Below the pieces are notes generated by a model. It searched no databases, had not been told where the DNA came from, and was given only the letters and a program-made list of their open reading frames with translations. From positions 57,803,602-57,867,601 of the forward strand of contig OZ026528.1 of NCBI GenBank assembly GCA_964019695.1: a DNA stretch of 64,000 nt, read 5' to 3'. Below are positions 42,273-54,189 of the stretch, in pieces; position 1 is the stretch's first letter; every line of letters begins with the position of its first letter. A program made the position numbers and the translations under genes. Origin of the DNA: Loripinus fragilis (Eukaryota; Mollusca; Bivalvia; Lucinida; Lucinidae).

Positions 42273-45200
42273 TGGAGGGTTTCAATCTAACCATTATTTT
42301 AGTACTTCTTTTTATATTATTTTCAAGTATGGATTTTAAACATAAAATTATTCAATGGAATTGTCGAGGTTTGAAACCTAATTATAATGAAGTATCTATT
42401 GATATCCGAATATAATCCATCCGTATTTTGTTTTCAAGAGACATTTCTTAAACCAGATGATAACATCTCATTACGAGGTTTTAATATAAATAACTATGTT
42501 CATACTGATTGTCTGAGGCCCTCTGGTGGTGCCTCAATATTTGTAAAATCATCTTTCCCACAAAGAAAGATTGATTTACAAACAGAACTACAAGCAACTG
42601 CTGTTTCTGTCACTCTAGACAGAGAAATAACCATATGTTCTGTATATATTCCTCCATCGTTTTCTCTTAACTCCCAACACTTGGACAATTTACTGCAACA
42701 ACTTCCTTCTCCTTATATTTTATTAGGTGACTTCAATGGTCACAATATCCTCTGGGGTGGTCAAAACAATGATTCCAGAGGTGAACTTATCGAAAATTTC
42801 ATTACAAAGAATGACATTTGTATTATGAATGATAAGTCTTATACTTATCATTCTCCAAGTACAAAGTCTTTTACATCTATTGATCTTTCCTTCTGTCATC
42901 CATCACTGTTTCTTGATTATAATTGGTCTGTATGTGAAGACCAACACAATAGTGATCACTTCCCTATCATCATTGAACAGAACACTTTTTCCACTGAGGA
43001 TCACAATCCAAAATGGAAATTAAATAGAGCCAACTGGGATCTATTTAATACTCTGTGCACTGGTAAATTGGTGCCAGAAAACTTCAAAGAATCTTCTGAT
43101 CCTATAGCTGATTTTACCTCTTCTCTTATCGAAATATCTAAAGAATGTATTCCTCAAACTTCGACAAATCCAACTAAAAGTAATCCATGGTACAATGACG
43201 ACTGTAAAGAAGCAATTAAACAGCGCAAGCAAGCTCTATCTAAATTCAAAAGATCTCCAAATACCAACAATTTCAATGACATCAAAGTATTTAGAGCTAA
43301 AGCCCATAGAACAATTAAACTTTCGAAGCGTAAGTCATGGAGATCTTATGTTTCGAAAATCAATCATAAAACACCTATTAAAAAGGTTTGGGATATGATA
43401 AGAAAAATCTCTGGAAAAAACAAATCCCCCAGTTACACACATCTAAACATGGTGGGTACTGAAAGCAAAGCAACTTCAAAGACAGACATTGCTGACACTC
43501 TAGGAGAAACTTTTTGTCACAATTCATCATCATTCAATTACTCTGAATCCTTCAGAAAGATTAAAACCGAACAAGAGAAAGTTAAATTGAATTTTAAATC
43601 ACAAAATAATGAAATTTATAACAAAGATTTTAATTTAGATGAATTAGTTGAAGCTATTCAACTATCACATGACTCAGCCACGGGTCCTGATGAGATCCAC
43701 TACCAAATGCTTAAACATCTCCCAGATACTTCTCTTGAAACTCTTTTGAATATATTTAATTACATTTGGAGTACTGGTAAATTTCCAGAAGATTGGACCT
43801 TAGCAACCATAATCCCAATTCCCAAACCTGGAAAAGATCCTGCGGAACCTAATAATTATAGACCTATAGCTTTAACAAGTTGTCTATGTAAAACACTTGA
43901 AAGAATGATAAATAAAAGACTTACTTGGTTTTTAGAATCCAATAATCATATATCGCGGTTCCAGTCTGGTTTCAGATCTGACCGCAGTACAACTGATAAT
44001 TTAGTTAGATTGGAAACCTTCATACGTGATGCCTTTATTAAAAAGGAACATGTAGTTGCTGTGTTTTTTGATTTGGAAAAAGCTTATGATACCACGTGGA
44101 GATATGGCATTTTAAAAGATATCCACAAACTAGGATTAAGAGGTAGACTTCCTACATTCATTGAAAACTTCCTTGCAGACCGCACCATGCAAGTCCGAGT
44201 TGGCTCCTCTCTGTCAGACTATTATGACCAGGAGCAAGGTGTACCTCAAGGGGGCGTTCTATCTACAACACTTTTTAGTATCAAAATTAATGATATTGTG
44301 AAATGTTTAGGTAATCTTACTGATTGCTCATTATACGTTGACGACTTCTGTATCTGTTATCGCTCGAAAAGCATGGCGACAATTGAACGTCAACTACAAC
44401 AAAATTTGAATAAAATTGAAAATTGGGCAACAAGCAATGGCTTTAAGTTTTCCAAATCAAAAACACAGTGTGTACATTTCTGTCAGTTGCGCAAGCAACA
44501 TGATGATCCGGTTTTACATTTATATGGATCACCTATTCCAGTTGTTGAGGAATCTAAATTCATTGGCATTTTATTTGATAGAAAACTCAGTTTTATACCC
44601 CATATTAAATATCTCAAAGCTAAATGTTTAAAAGCATTGAATCTTTTAAAAGTGCTTTCCCATACTTCTTGGGGTGCAGACCGAACTACACTTCTAAAGC
44701 TGTATCGGTCTCTAGTCCGGTCAAAATTAGACTATGGCTGTATCATATATGGCTCTGCACGAAAATCATATCTTCAAATGCTTGATCCTATACATAACCA
44801 AGGACTTAGATTAGCTGTAGGGGCTTTTAGAACTTCTCCTGTTGCTAGTCTCTATGTGGAAGCAGATGAACCATCACTATATTCACGAAGAGAGAAACTC
44901 TCTTTGCAATATGCTATAAGACTTGCTGCTAACCCATCAAATCCTGCTCATGAAGTTACATTCCCACCAAATTATGTTAATTTGTATGAACAAAAACCTA
45001 AAGCTATTAAATCATTTGGCATCAGAATTTCACCACTTTTAGAATCTGCTAATATCAAACCAAAAAATATTGAAAAACATTTTACACCAAATATTCCAGC
45101 TTGGTGCATGAAACCACCAGAAATACTTTTTGATTTACATTCCGGGAAAAAATCTGAATCAAATCCACACATATTAAAAGATGATTTCAGAAAAATGCAA

Positions 45201-46019
45201 AGTCGTTATAAGAATTACCGACAAATTTATACTGATGGGTCAAAGGAAGACTCAAAGGTTGGTTGTGCTGTTATATCAGACAACCATAGTAATATGCAAC
45301 GTATACCTGACGATTCATCAATTTTCACTGCTGAAGCCAAAGCAGTTGATCTAGCTTTAGATTTCATTAGCACTTGTGATGCAAACAATAAATTTATTAT
45401 ATTTTCTGACTCGCTCTCAGTATTGAAAGCACTGAACCATACCAGTTCAAAGAATCCACAGATTCAGAAACTTTTAGAAAAATGTCATGAGCTTTTAACT
45501 TATAAAGAAATTGTTCTCTGTTGGATTCCTAGTCATATAGGTATCCAAGGGAATGAGATGGTAGATAAGCAAGCAAAAACATCGCTTTCATTAGAACCAA
45601 CTTCTTTTAAAATTCCATTTTCCAATTTTAAGCCCTCTATCAATAAATATATCTTGGAAGAATGGCAAACTTCATGGAATAACAGCATTGGTAATAAACT
45701 TCTTGACATCAGACCAACTGTTGGTGAATATCAATCAGTTGTTCGAAACATTAGAAGAGAAGAAGTAGTATTAGCTCGACTCCGCTTAGGTCATACAAGA
45801 GTCACTCATTCATACTTACTACAAGGTGAGGGGCGTCCTCAATGTGTTGGTTGCGACGCACCTTTCACTGTACGTCACTTCCTTTTGGAATGTGGCGATT
45901 TTGCACAAGTAAGAAATAATTGCTTCCATGTTAATAACATGAAAGAATTATTTCAAGATATACATATTGATAGTATTATGACATTTTTAAGACAAATAAA
46001 TCTTTTTAACAAAATCTAA
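42272..46019 (+). pseudogene. ORF2 of copy I, 2-bp deletion near residue 40, otherwise open
   Basis: From the ATG at 42272 the frame is lost at about 42396 through a 2-bp deletion (gtatctattgat for gtatctctattgat). A frame open from 42387 to 46019 (1210 codons) keeps the endonuclease from ISEYNPSVFCFQETF onward, all RT motifs, RNase H and the C-terminal Cys/His motif. It could only give protein from an internal start without the first endonuclease strand (IIQWNCRG), so catalytic function is doubtful. There are no other inactivating changes in 3.6 kb, in contrast to ORF1. Confidence 0.85.
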
Positions 46020-46340
46020 TTGCTGTTTTTAAAATCATGTTTTGTTTTACATTTGTATCAGACCATAATACAGATTATATTATGTTGTATTCTGTTCAGT
46101 TAAAGAACATGTACAGTTATCTGAATAGCTCTTTGAAACTGTCAGATATTGTACGTGGTCTCTCCTGTCAACAATCGTATTGCAACTTATTTTCATAAAA
46201 CAAACTCATCATCACCATTCCTTTTATTTTATCTTATAAATTTTTAACTTTTTCCATCCTCATCATGTTTAGTTAATACCGTCTGACGCTAATGACCCAC
46301 AAGGGTTGATGCGTCGTTAAGCACCAAACAAACAAACAAA

Positions 46341-47960
46341 ACAAAATTAGACTATGGCTGTATTATATATAGCTCTGCACGAAAATCATATCTTCAAATG
46401 CTTGATCCTATACATAACCAAGGACTTAGATTAGCTTTAGGGGCTTTTAGAACTTCTCCTGTTGCTAGTCTCTATGTGGAAGCAAATGAACCATCACTTT
46501 ATTCACGAAGAGAGAAACTCTCTTTGCAATATGCTATAAGACTTGCTGCTAACCCATCAAATCCTGCTTATGAAGTTACATTCCCACCAAATTATGTTGA
46601 TTTATATGAACAAAAACCTAAAGCTATTAAATCATTTGGCATCAGAATTTCACCACTCTTAGAATCTGCCAATATCAAACCACAAAATATTGAAAAACAT
46701 TTTACACCAAATATTCCAGCCTGGTGTATGAAACCACCTGAAATACTCTTTGATTTACATTCCGGGAAAAAATCTGAAGCAAATCCACACATATTAAAAA
46801 ATGATTTCAGAAAAATGCAAAGTCGTTATAAGAATTACCAACAAATTTATACTGATGGGTCAAAAGAAGACTCAAAGGTTGGTTGTGCTGTTATATCAGA
46901 CAACCATAGTAATATGCAACGTATACCTGACGATTCGTCAATTTTCACTGCTGAAGCCAAAGCAATTGATCTAGCTTTAGATTTCATTAGCACTTGTGAT
47001 GCTAACAATAAATTTATTATATTTTCTGACTCGCTTTCTGTATTGAAAGCAATGAACCATACCAGTTCGAAGAATCCACAGATTCAGAAACTTTTAGAAA
47101 AATGTCATGAGCTTTTAGCTTATAAAGAAATTGCTCTCTGTTGGATTCCTAGTCATATAGGTATCCAAGGGAATGAGATGGTAGATAAGCAAGCAAAAAC
47201 ATCGCTTTCATTAGAACCAACTTCTTTTAAAATTCCGTTTTCCAATTTTAAGCCATCTATCAATAAATATATCTTGGAAGAATGGCAAACTTCATGGAAT
47301 AACAGCATTGGTAATAAACTTCGTGACATCAAACCAACTATTGGTGAATATCAATCAGTTGTTCGAAACATTAGAAGAGAAGAAGTAGTTTTAGCTCGAC
47401 TCCGCTTAGGTCATACAAGAGTCACTCATTCATACTTACTACAAGGTGAAGAGCATCCACAATGTGTTGGTTGCGACGCACCATTCACTGTACGTCACTT
47501 CCTTTTGGAATGTGGCGATTTTGCACAAGTAAGAAATAATTGCTTCCATGTTGATAACATGAAAGAATTATTTCAAGATATACATATTGATAGTATTATG
47601 ACATTTTTAAGACAAATAAATCTTTTTAACAAAATCTAATTGCTATTTTTAAAATCATGTTTTGTTTTACATTTGTATCAGACCATTATACAGATTTTTT
47701 TAATGTTGTATTCAGTTCAGTTAGAGAACATGTGCAGTTATCTGAATAGCTCTTTGAAACTGTCAGATATTGTACGTGGTCTCTCCTGTCAACAATTGTA
47801 TTGCAACTTATTATCATTATAAAAACTCATCATCATCTTTCCTTTTATTTTATCTTATAAATTTTTACATTTTCCATCTTCATCATGTTTAGTTTAATAC
47901 CGTCTGACGCTAATGACCCACAAGGGTTGATGCGTCGTTAAGAACCAAACAAACAAACAA
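46341..47960 (+). mobile_element. LINE copy J, starts inside ORF2
   Basis: It begins at caaaattagactatgg (RT thumb region) directly after I's tail. The ORF2 frame is open to 47639 (413 codons from 46398), covering RNase H and the C-terminal motif. 3'UTR, stem-loop and tail run to about 47960. It has no 5' part of its own in the window. Confidence 0.9.
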
Positions 47961-49169
47961 ACATTCCGGGAAAAAATCTGAATCAAATCCACACATATTA
48001 AAAGATGATTTCAGAAAAATGCAAAGTCGTTATAAGAATTACCAACAAATTTATACTGATGGGTCAAAGGAAGACTCAAAGGTTGGTTGTGCTGTTATAT
48101 CAGACAACCATAGTAATATGCAACGTATACCTGACGATTCATCAATTTTCACCGCTGAAGCTAAAGCAATTGATCTAGCTTTAGATTTCATTAGCACTTG
48201 TGATGCTAACAATAAATTTATTATATTTTCTGACTCGCTTTCTGTATTGAAAGCAATGAACCATACCAGTTCAAAGAATCCACAGATTCAGAAACTTTTA
48301 GAAAAATGTCATGAGCTTTTAGCTTATAAAGAAATTGCTCTCTGTTGGATTCCTAGTCATATAGGTATTCAAGGGAATGAGATGGTAGATAAGCAAGCAA
48401 AAACATCGCTTTCATTAGAACCAACTTCTTTTAAAATTCCATTTTCCAATTTTAAGCCATCTATCAATAAATATATCTTGGAAGAATGGCAAACTTCATG
48501 GAATAACAGCATTGGTAATAAACTTCTTGACATCAAACCAACTATTGGTGAATATCAATCAGTTGTTCGAAAAATTAGAAGAGAAGAAGTAGTTTTAGCT
48601 CGACTCCGCTTAGGTCATACAAGAGTCACTCATTCATACTTACTACAAGGTGAAGAGCTGCCACAATGTGTTGGTTGCGACGCACCATTCACTGTACGTC
48701 ACTTCCTTTTGGAATGTGGCGATTTTGCACAAGTAAGAAATAATTGCTTCCATGTTGATAACATGAAAGAATTATTTCAAGATATACATATTGATAGTAT
48801 CATGACATTTTTAAGACAAATAAATCTTTATAACAAAATCTAATTACTATTTTTAAAATCATGTTTTGTTTTACTTTTGTATCAGACCATAATACAGATT
48901 TTTTTTAATGTTGTATTCTGTTCAGTTATAGAACATGTACAGTTATCTGAATAGCTCTTTGAAACTGTCAGATATTGTACGTGGTCTCTCCTGTCAACCA
49001 TCGAATTGCAACTAATTATCATTATAAAAACTCATCATCATCCTTCCTTTTATTTTATCTTATAAATTTTTACCTTTTCCATCTTCATCATGTTTAGTCT
49101 AATACCGTCTGACGCTAATGACCCACAAGGGTTGATGCGTCGTTAAGAAACAAACAAACAAACAAATAA
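47961..49169 (+). mobile_element. LINE copy K, starts inside ORF2
   Basis: It begins at acattccgggaaaaaa directly after J's tail. The ORF2 frame is open from 48019 to 48843 (274 codons: RNase H and C-terminus), followed by the 3'UTR and a tail (aacaaacaaacaaacaaata) to 49169. The next 13 bases, acaaccttgaccc, are the right copy of the duplication that starts before I. Confidence 0.9.
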
Positions 49170-49620
49170 ACAACCTTGACCCAGGGGCTGGGGTCAAAAG
49201 GTCAAAATATATATTTTTCTGAAAGTAGTCCTGTTGCATATCAAATTAAAGCTGACGACGCTGGCAGCAACATGGTAGCAAATATTTTGTCCACAGACAC
49301 ACCCTCGACGCAGGGTTGGGGTCAAAAGATCAAACTATATCTTCTGAAAGTAGTCATGTTGCATATCAAATTAACGGGAATTGAGCACAGAGCACCATGA
49401 AAGCAAAATGTGCTGTCATTACACACACCAACAACCCCTGGGGTGGGGTCAAAAGGTCATTGTTGTTCTTTTCTAAAAGTGGTCATGTTGCATATCAAAT
49501 TAAAGTGGAAGAAGTGTAGACCAACATGCAAAGTAACACTTTGAATTTACACACACCCTTGACCTCTGGGGTTGGGTTTAAAGGTCAGATATTGAAATTG
49601 TGCTGATGTAAGTATACTTT
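49170..49620 (+). repeat. Host ~130-bp tandem repeat, right part
   Basis: Units recur with the landmark ttgcatatcaaatta at about 49234, 49356 and 49489 and with ggggtcaaaaggtca or variants before each. Joining 40352 to 49183 restores the ~130-bp spacing across the insertion point, which confirms that I-J-K interrupted this array. Confidence 0.7.
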
Positions 49621-49743
49621 TTTTTTTATTAAACTAAGCACTTAAACATACTTGACAGGCGTTTGCTATGATCTGAATGATACTGAAGGTGAACTAAAGG
49701 TTAGATAAATGGGATTGATGTTTTGTGATTCACATGTTTCTCT

Positions 49744-50068
49744 AACTGGGCCGCGTAGCGCAGTCGGTAACGTGTCTGGCAACAGATGCGAGTCTGACTG
49801 CAGATCCAGGGGTCACGAGTTCGATCCCTGCCCGGTCCCATACTTTTGTGGAGATTGATCATGAAATAATTTCTACGGTCATTCTCCTCCCTTCCGCTGA
49901 ATCATTCAAGAAGGGATGTTTTCAATTACACGCGAAAGTATGTGCACGAAGTACTGGTTAACTACTTGTTCAAGCTTGCCCAGGAAAAAGTGTGGTTAGG
50001 TGAACTGACCGTCCCGCAATGACCATAGCTGTTGACTTGGGACGTAAAGCTACAAAACAAACAAACAA
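49744..50068 (+). mobile_element. tRNA-derived SINE (copy 1)
   Basis: The head (ggccgcgtagcgcagtcgg, 49749 onward) has an A-box-like tagcgcagtcggt and a B-box-like ggtcacgagttcgatcc (about 49811-49827), the internal RNA polymerase III promoter of tRNA genes. A ~220-bp body and a (CAAA)n tail follow. Twelve-base duplications acatgtttctct lie at 49732-49743 and 50069-50080. A second member of the family is at 51752-52064 on the minus strand. Confidence 0.85.
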
Positions 50069-50158
50069 ACATGTTTCTCTCAAATAACCCTTCGTCGGGG
50101 ATATAAATTCGTCGAATAAGTCTTGTTTAAATATGCAATCTTAAATGTCATTATATGC

Positions 50159-50810
50159 AATTTCGTAAAAAAATGTAACATAAGTAATTCTGGCGAGCAG
50201 AAATACACACCACAGATGCCTCCTATTGGTGTTTATGTCTAGTTCATATATGTGAAGCTAAAATAATTTTATTAATTGGAAAATATCCCATTTGTCTTGT
50301 CATTTGTGTTGCTATTTTCAGATGTAGTAGGGTAACGTTGATTACATGCCATTTACAGACGACTGACCAAAGAAAACTTATTAAATCATGGATTTCTAAG
50401 GCAACAAGACCTGTTCCTGACTGTAAATAGTAACCAAGTGTTTCTTCCTGGAATTGGGGAACATGGTTTATTCTTATATGCATTCTATAAATCATTTTCT
50501 GCAATTTCGTATAAAAATGTAAGATAGGTCACGCTCTTCTGCGAAAATATACCTCACAAATGTCTGCAATTGATGTTTATGATTAGATCAAACATTAAAG
50601 TTCAAATTATTTAATGGATACTTTTGTAAAATATCCCATTAGTCTTGTAATTTGTATACTACTATTTTCGATGTTAGTAGGGTAACGTAGATTATAGGCC
50701 ATTTACAGCAAACTGCTCACAGGAAACTTAGTAAAACATGGGTTTCTAAGGCCCCAAGTCATGTACCTAACTGAAAATAGTAACCAAATTTTATCCTGGG
50801 GCCAACAGAA
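50159..50810. repeat. Diverged tandem duplication, two ~345-bp units
   Basis: 50159-50502 and 50503-50810 share aligned blocks in the same order: gcaatttcgta, tgtttatg, aaaatatccca, gtagggtaacgt, gccatttacag, tttctaaggc and aatagtaaccaa. Both are non-coding by inspection. Confidence 0.7.
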
Positions 50811-50884
50811 CTCAAAATTTGAGATTTGGCCCCTAGACCTTATAAATAAAAACAGTGGTGAGCAAGAAAAAGAATCCATTATTC

Positions 50885-51000
50885 GTGTGATGGTAGGATA
50901 GAAAAATATGTCCCTTGGGATCACCGTTTGTCATTACTTGGCAAGCCTCTGATGTCAAACGGCGATCCTCGGGACGGGTTTTTCTATCCTACCCTCACAC
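50885..51000. repeat. Foldback: ~45-bp imperfect inverted repeat
   Basis: 50885-50930 and 50956-51000 are imperfect reverse complements (ggtaggatagaaaaa pairs with tttttctatcctacc; caccgtttg with caaacggcg) around a 25-bp loop. Probably a foldback or MITE fragment. Confidence 0.7.
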
Positions 51001-51561
51001 TCCTGATAGATTCTTATATTCTTACAAGATAGATACAGTTAATATCCAGTGAGAGGATATAACTTGCCCCATACCATGGTAGACTGGCAAGAAGTAAAAA
51101 CATATATAGAATACCAGGTAAGTGTCGTTTGATATCAAGTGTACCAGGCAAGACTTTGAGAACGCCTGTTGACACCGCGAGGCTTGCCGTGCGATTCAAC
51201 ATGCGTTCTGAAAGCTGAGCCTGGTAAACTCGATATAGAGACGCGATCCTGGTATTCTATTTATCAGTTAACCTATTGTTTCTCTCTTCAAACTAGCGAT
51301 TATGACGTAATTTTCAATTTTTGCGTTGATTCAGCGGCATTAACGACGTCATTCAAAAAGTGCAACGTCATAATGACCTGATAAAGGCACATGCCGTGAG
51401 ATAGACAATGTTTATCAGGTAACGTGCGACAATGCAGTTAATATGAGAGGTGACTGATAAATACCTGGTATAGAGCAAGACCCTAAAACAGTTGACCTAT
51501 CTAAATATACATAAATGATATTGTCCGTGATAACAGCAAAAGAAAGATATACAAGGTAAAG

Positions 51562-51742
51562 TGCAGTGGCCGAAGTGGTCGGGCGTTAGTTCTGGGATCA
51601 AAGGGTTGCTAGTTCGAGTCTTATTGCCGGCGAAGGCACTAAGTTATGTCCTCAAACATGATATTTTATCCGTTCGACCCAGAAGGACGCGACCAAACTG
51701 AAAAGTTATTTATTGGGATGTAAAGAATCGAAACAAACACAC
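51562..51742 (+). mobile_element. Second tRNA-derived SINE family, short copy
   Basis: The head gtggccgaagtggtcgggcg and a B-box-like ggttgctagttcgagtc (about 51604-51620) resemble a Leu/Ser-type tRNA. It is followed by a short body and gggatgtaaagaatcgaaac with a degraded CAAA-type tail. Its tail was the target of the minus-strand SINE that follows. Confidence 0.55.
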
Positions 51743-51751
51743 AAAGATGTT

Positions 51752-52064
51752 TGTTTGTCTTGTTGTTTTACGTCCCATTCAACAGCTAAGTAATTGCGGG
51801 ACGGTCAGGGCACCTAGCCACACTTTTTCCTGGGCAAGCTTGAACAAGCGATTAACCATTGCTTTGTGCACATACATACTTGTATCTGATACACAACCCT
51901 TTTTGTATGATTCAGCGGACGGGAGGAGAATGACTGTAGAAATGATTTCATGATAAATTTCCACAAAAGTATGGGACCGAGCCGGGAACCAACTCGAGAC
52001 CCCTGGATCTGCAGTCAGACACACTTCTGTAGCCAGAAACATTACTAACTGGGCTACGCAGCTT
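51752..52064 (-). mobile_element. tRNA-derived SINE (copy 2, reverse orientation)
   Basis: The reverse complement matches the SINE at 49744 over its whole length, with blocks such as gcttgcccaggaaaaagtgtgg and atacttttgtgga. The tail (gtttgtttgtc on +) is at the left end and the tRNA-like head at about 52064. Nine-base repeats aaagatgtt flank it (51743-51751, 52065-52073). Confidence 0.82.
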
Positions 52065-52076
52065 AAAGATGTTAAA

Positions 52077-52340
52077 GGCATTTTGTTAACAAAACTGCAA
52101 AACAAGATATGCAGGGTCCTGCAATGGGAACAGCAAAAAAAAAAGATATTAATGGCATTTAGTAAAATAAAACAGCAATGAAGACCCCAAAACATAGATA
52201 TGCAAAGCGTTGTGTTTTAAAGTGCAATGAAAACAGTAAAACATAGATATGCAAGACATTATGTTGTATTACGAAAACTGCAGTGAAAACAGCAAAACAA
52301 AAATATGCAAGGCATTTTGTTTTAAATAAAACTGCAATGA
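52077..52340. repeat. ~62-bp minisatellite, about four units
   Basis: Recurring ggcattttgttttaaataaaa, ctgcaatgaaaacag, caaaacatagatatgcaag blocks repeat about every 60 bp with variation. No coding role seen. Confidence 0.65.
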
Positions 52341-53259
52341 CAGGTCTTGTGGCCATTGTGACGTCTGTCGTTTAAACATCTCATGTGCATGTGGCTTGGG
52401 CAATGTGGATGGCTGTTGGTACAGGCACTAACGCCGCCGTGGTCGCAAAAGTGGGTTTGAGCTACAAGAAAGAAAACTCATTTTTATGAAAAAGCATGCA
52501 TTTCGGGTTTGCATTTAGGTCCCGAGGTTATAATCGTTTTTCATGCTCAACTCAGGTGAACATTAAATTTCAACTAACTTATCAAATTTGAAATGCTATA
52601 AATATTTATTGTTTTATTTCAGACTCTCAGATGTTGTAACTATCCTGTTCATAAATGTTAAAATGCCAACATTTATGAGCAGGATAATTATCATGCTAAG
52701 TTAGAGTTGAGCATATTTTTTTTATAATATCAGGACCAGGTTATGCTGAAGCTAGTCTGCTCAGCGAGCGACAGAGATTAGCTAGAATATTGCAATTCTG
52801 CATGTAGTGTTTTGTAAGGGAATACGAGTGGCATTTGTAAAGTTCACAACACCTAGATAAAATGCTATCAAATAATACATTTTTGGGAGCTGGAATTCAA
52901 CAGATATTTGATGGTATGATTTTGTCGAAAAAGGACTTGGCGTGCACGTACAGCGAATGCTCGAAATTAATATGGTTTTACAAGTGTATACACTGGCAGA
53001 AAGTTTAAGGAAAATATTTGGGAAAATCGAAGTGAAAGGATCTCGGACAGTCTTAATGAAGGATTGCCCATAAAAATGACCAGAGAAAAGTTTCAACGAA
53101 AATGATATTTTTTCTATGAAAAAGATAGTAGGTTCAACCCTTGACTTATCCACAAAAGCTGTTTTCTCAATGGACGAGTACCAATTGAAAAATATGGGTT
53201 GAAAACTCCGTTTTTGCTATTCAACATATAGAAAATAGAAAAAGTTTTACTGAGGTGCT
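52341..53259. other. No gene seen; one 19-bp inverted repeat
   Basis: 52641-52659 and 52669-52687 form a stem with one mismatch around a 9-bp loop (tatcctgttcataaatgtt against aacatttatgagcaggata). The neighbouring sequence recurs partly at 31810-31870, so this belongs to a dispersed repeat. Nothing else recognised. Confidence 0.5.
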
Positions 53260-53354
53260 TTCCCCCCCGTGACCAAACTAATCCTTTTGCATACAGTTGT
53301 AGTTTTACATTTCACACATCATATAAAAACGGCATGTTTGGTCACGGGGGGGAA
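53260..53354. repeat. Perfect 19-bp inverted repeat, 95 bp in all
   Basis: ttcccccccgtgaccaaac (53260-53278) is exactly reverse-complemented at 53336-53354, enclosing 57 bp. It could be a tiny MITE or a hairpin-forming site. No ORF. Confidence 0.75.
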
Positions 53355-53529
53355 CGCTGTCAAAATGCTCAAAAACACTTTATTATAAAAACTTATTAGA
53401 AACTTATTTTGTAAAAACCTGTAAGTAAATATCAATTTGCAATGGCATATATCAGGGCTTTAGTTATGAGTGCTTACAAAGAAATTAATTGTCTCATTTC
53501 TTAACCAAAACATTATGTTGTGGGTACTC

Positions 53530-53560
53530 AAAAGAACCGTCGCAATGAGACGGTTCTTTT
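53530..53560. repeat. 12-bp perfect hairpin in a dispersed repeat
   Basis: aaaagaaccgtc (53530-53541) and gacggttctttt (53549-53560) form a stem with a 7-nt loop. The right half and its flank (aatgagacggttc...agcacc) recur at about 59561-59584, so it is repetitive. Confidence 0.6.
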
Positions 53561-54189
53561 AAGCACCAAAATTATAGGTTAAATCTGATGTGTAAGAAAC
53601 TATTACGATTTTACGCTAAAAAACTGTGTTTATCTAGACTATGATTTATACAGTATATAGATATGATACACCTCAATGCACAAGTCGCACTGGTTGAACG
53701 CACTGGTTGAACTCGAAACATTACAGGTAATAGTCAAAAGTTATTGACAGCACACTTCGTTAGACGAAACAATGCAATCTTCTCAACCCGAATTTTATGC
53801 AAACGCAGCACTTTCGTCTCAAGTTTTATGCCGCAAACATTATATTAATATGTATTTAGGTGAATACTCGAAGAAACTTTGACTTTCTGTGAAATAAAAT
53901 TTGGTCACAAAAAATACCCCCACCCTCTAAACCCTAAAATCCTGGCATAATTATGCAATATTTTCAAAATATTTTTATTTTGTTAGATGCACTAAATGAA
54001 AGGGTTTCATTTAAGCACAAAACTATAGCTGTCCGTTATGCATTATGCTAGCCACAGGCTGTCAAAATTTGGGCAGATTGAATAGGAAACTGTCCGAGGT
54101 CCTTGGGGACCTTATTGACGATCATGATTTGACAAAATAACGACTTGGTGCCAGCTGACTTTCAATCCCCGATGTAGCGGATTGCCTGG

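Larger units (their letters stand above)
40353..46340 (+). mobile_element. LINE copy I, complete but with broken ORF1
   Basis: This has a full 5' end (type 1), ORF1 with three stops, ORF2 open except for an early 2-bp deletion, 3'UTR, stem-loop and a tail ending about 46340. It is followed without spacer by J and K. The left flank carries the 13-bp repeat acaaccttgaccc, whose partner lies after K's tail, so I, J and K share one duplication. Confidence 0.92.

Noticed and set aside
49748..49840. tRNA gene
   Set aside because: A and B boxes are present but the spacing is too long for a clean cloverleaf. The sequence continues into a body and CAAA tail with target duplications, and a second copy exists at 51752-52064; it is a SINE head.
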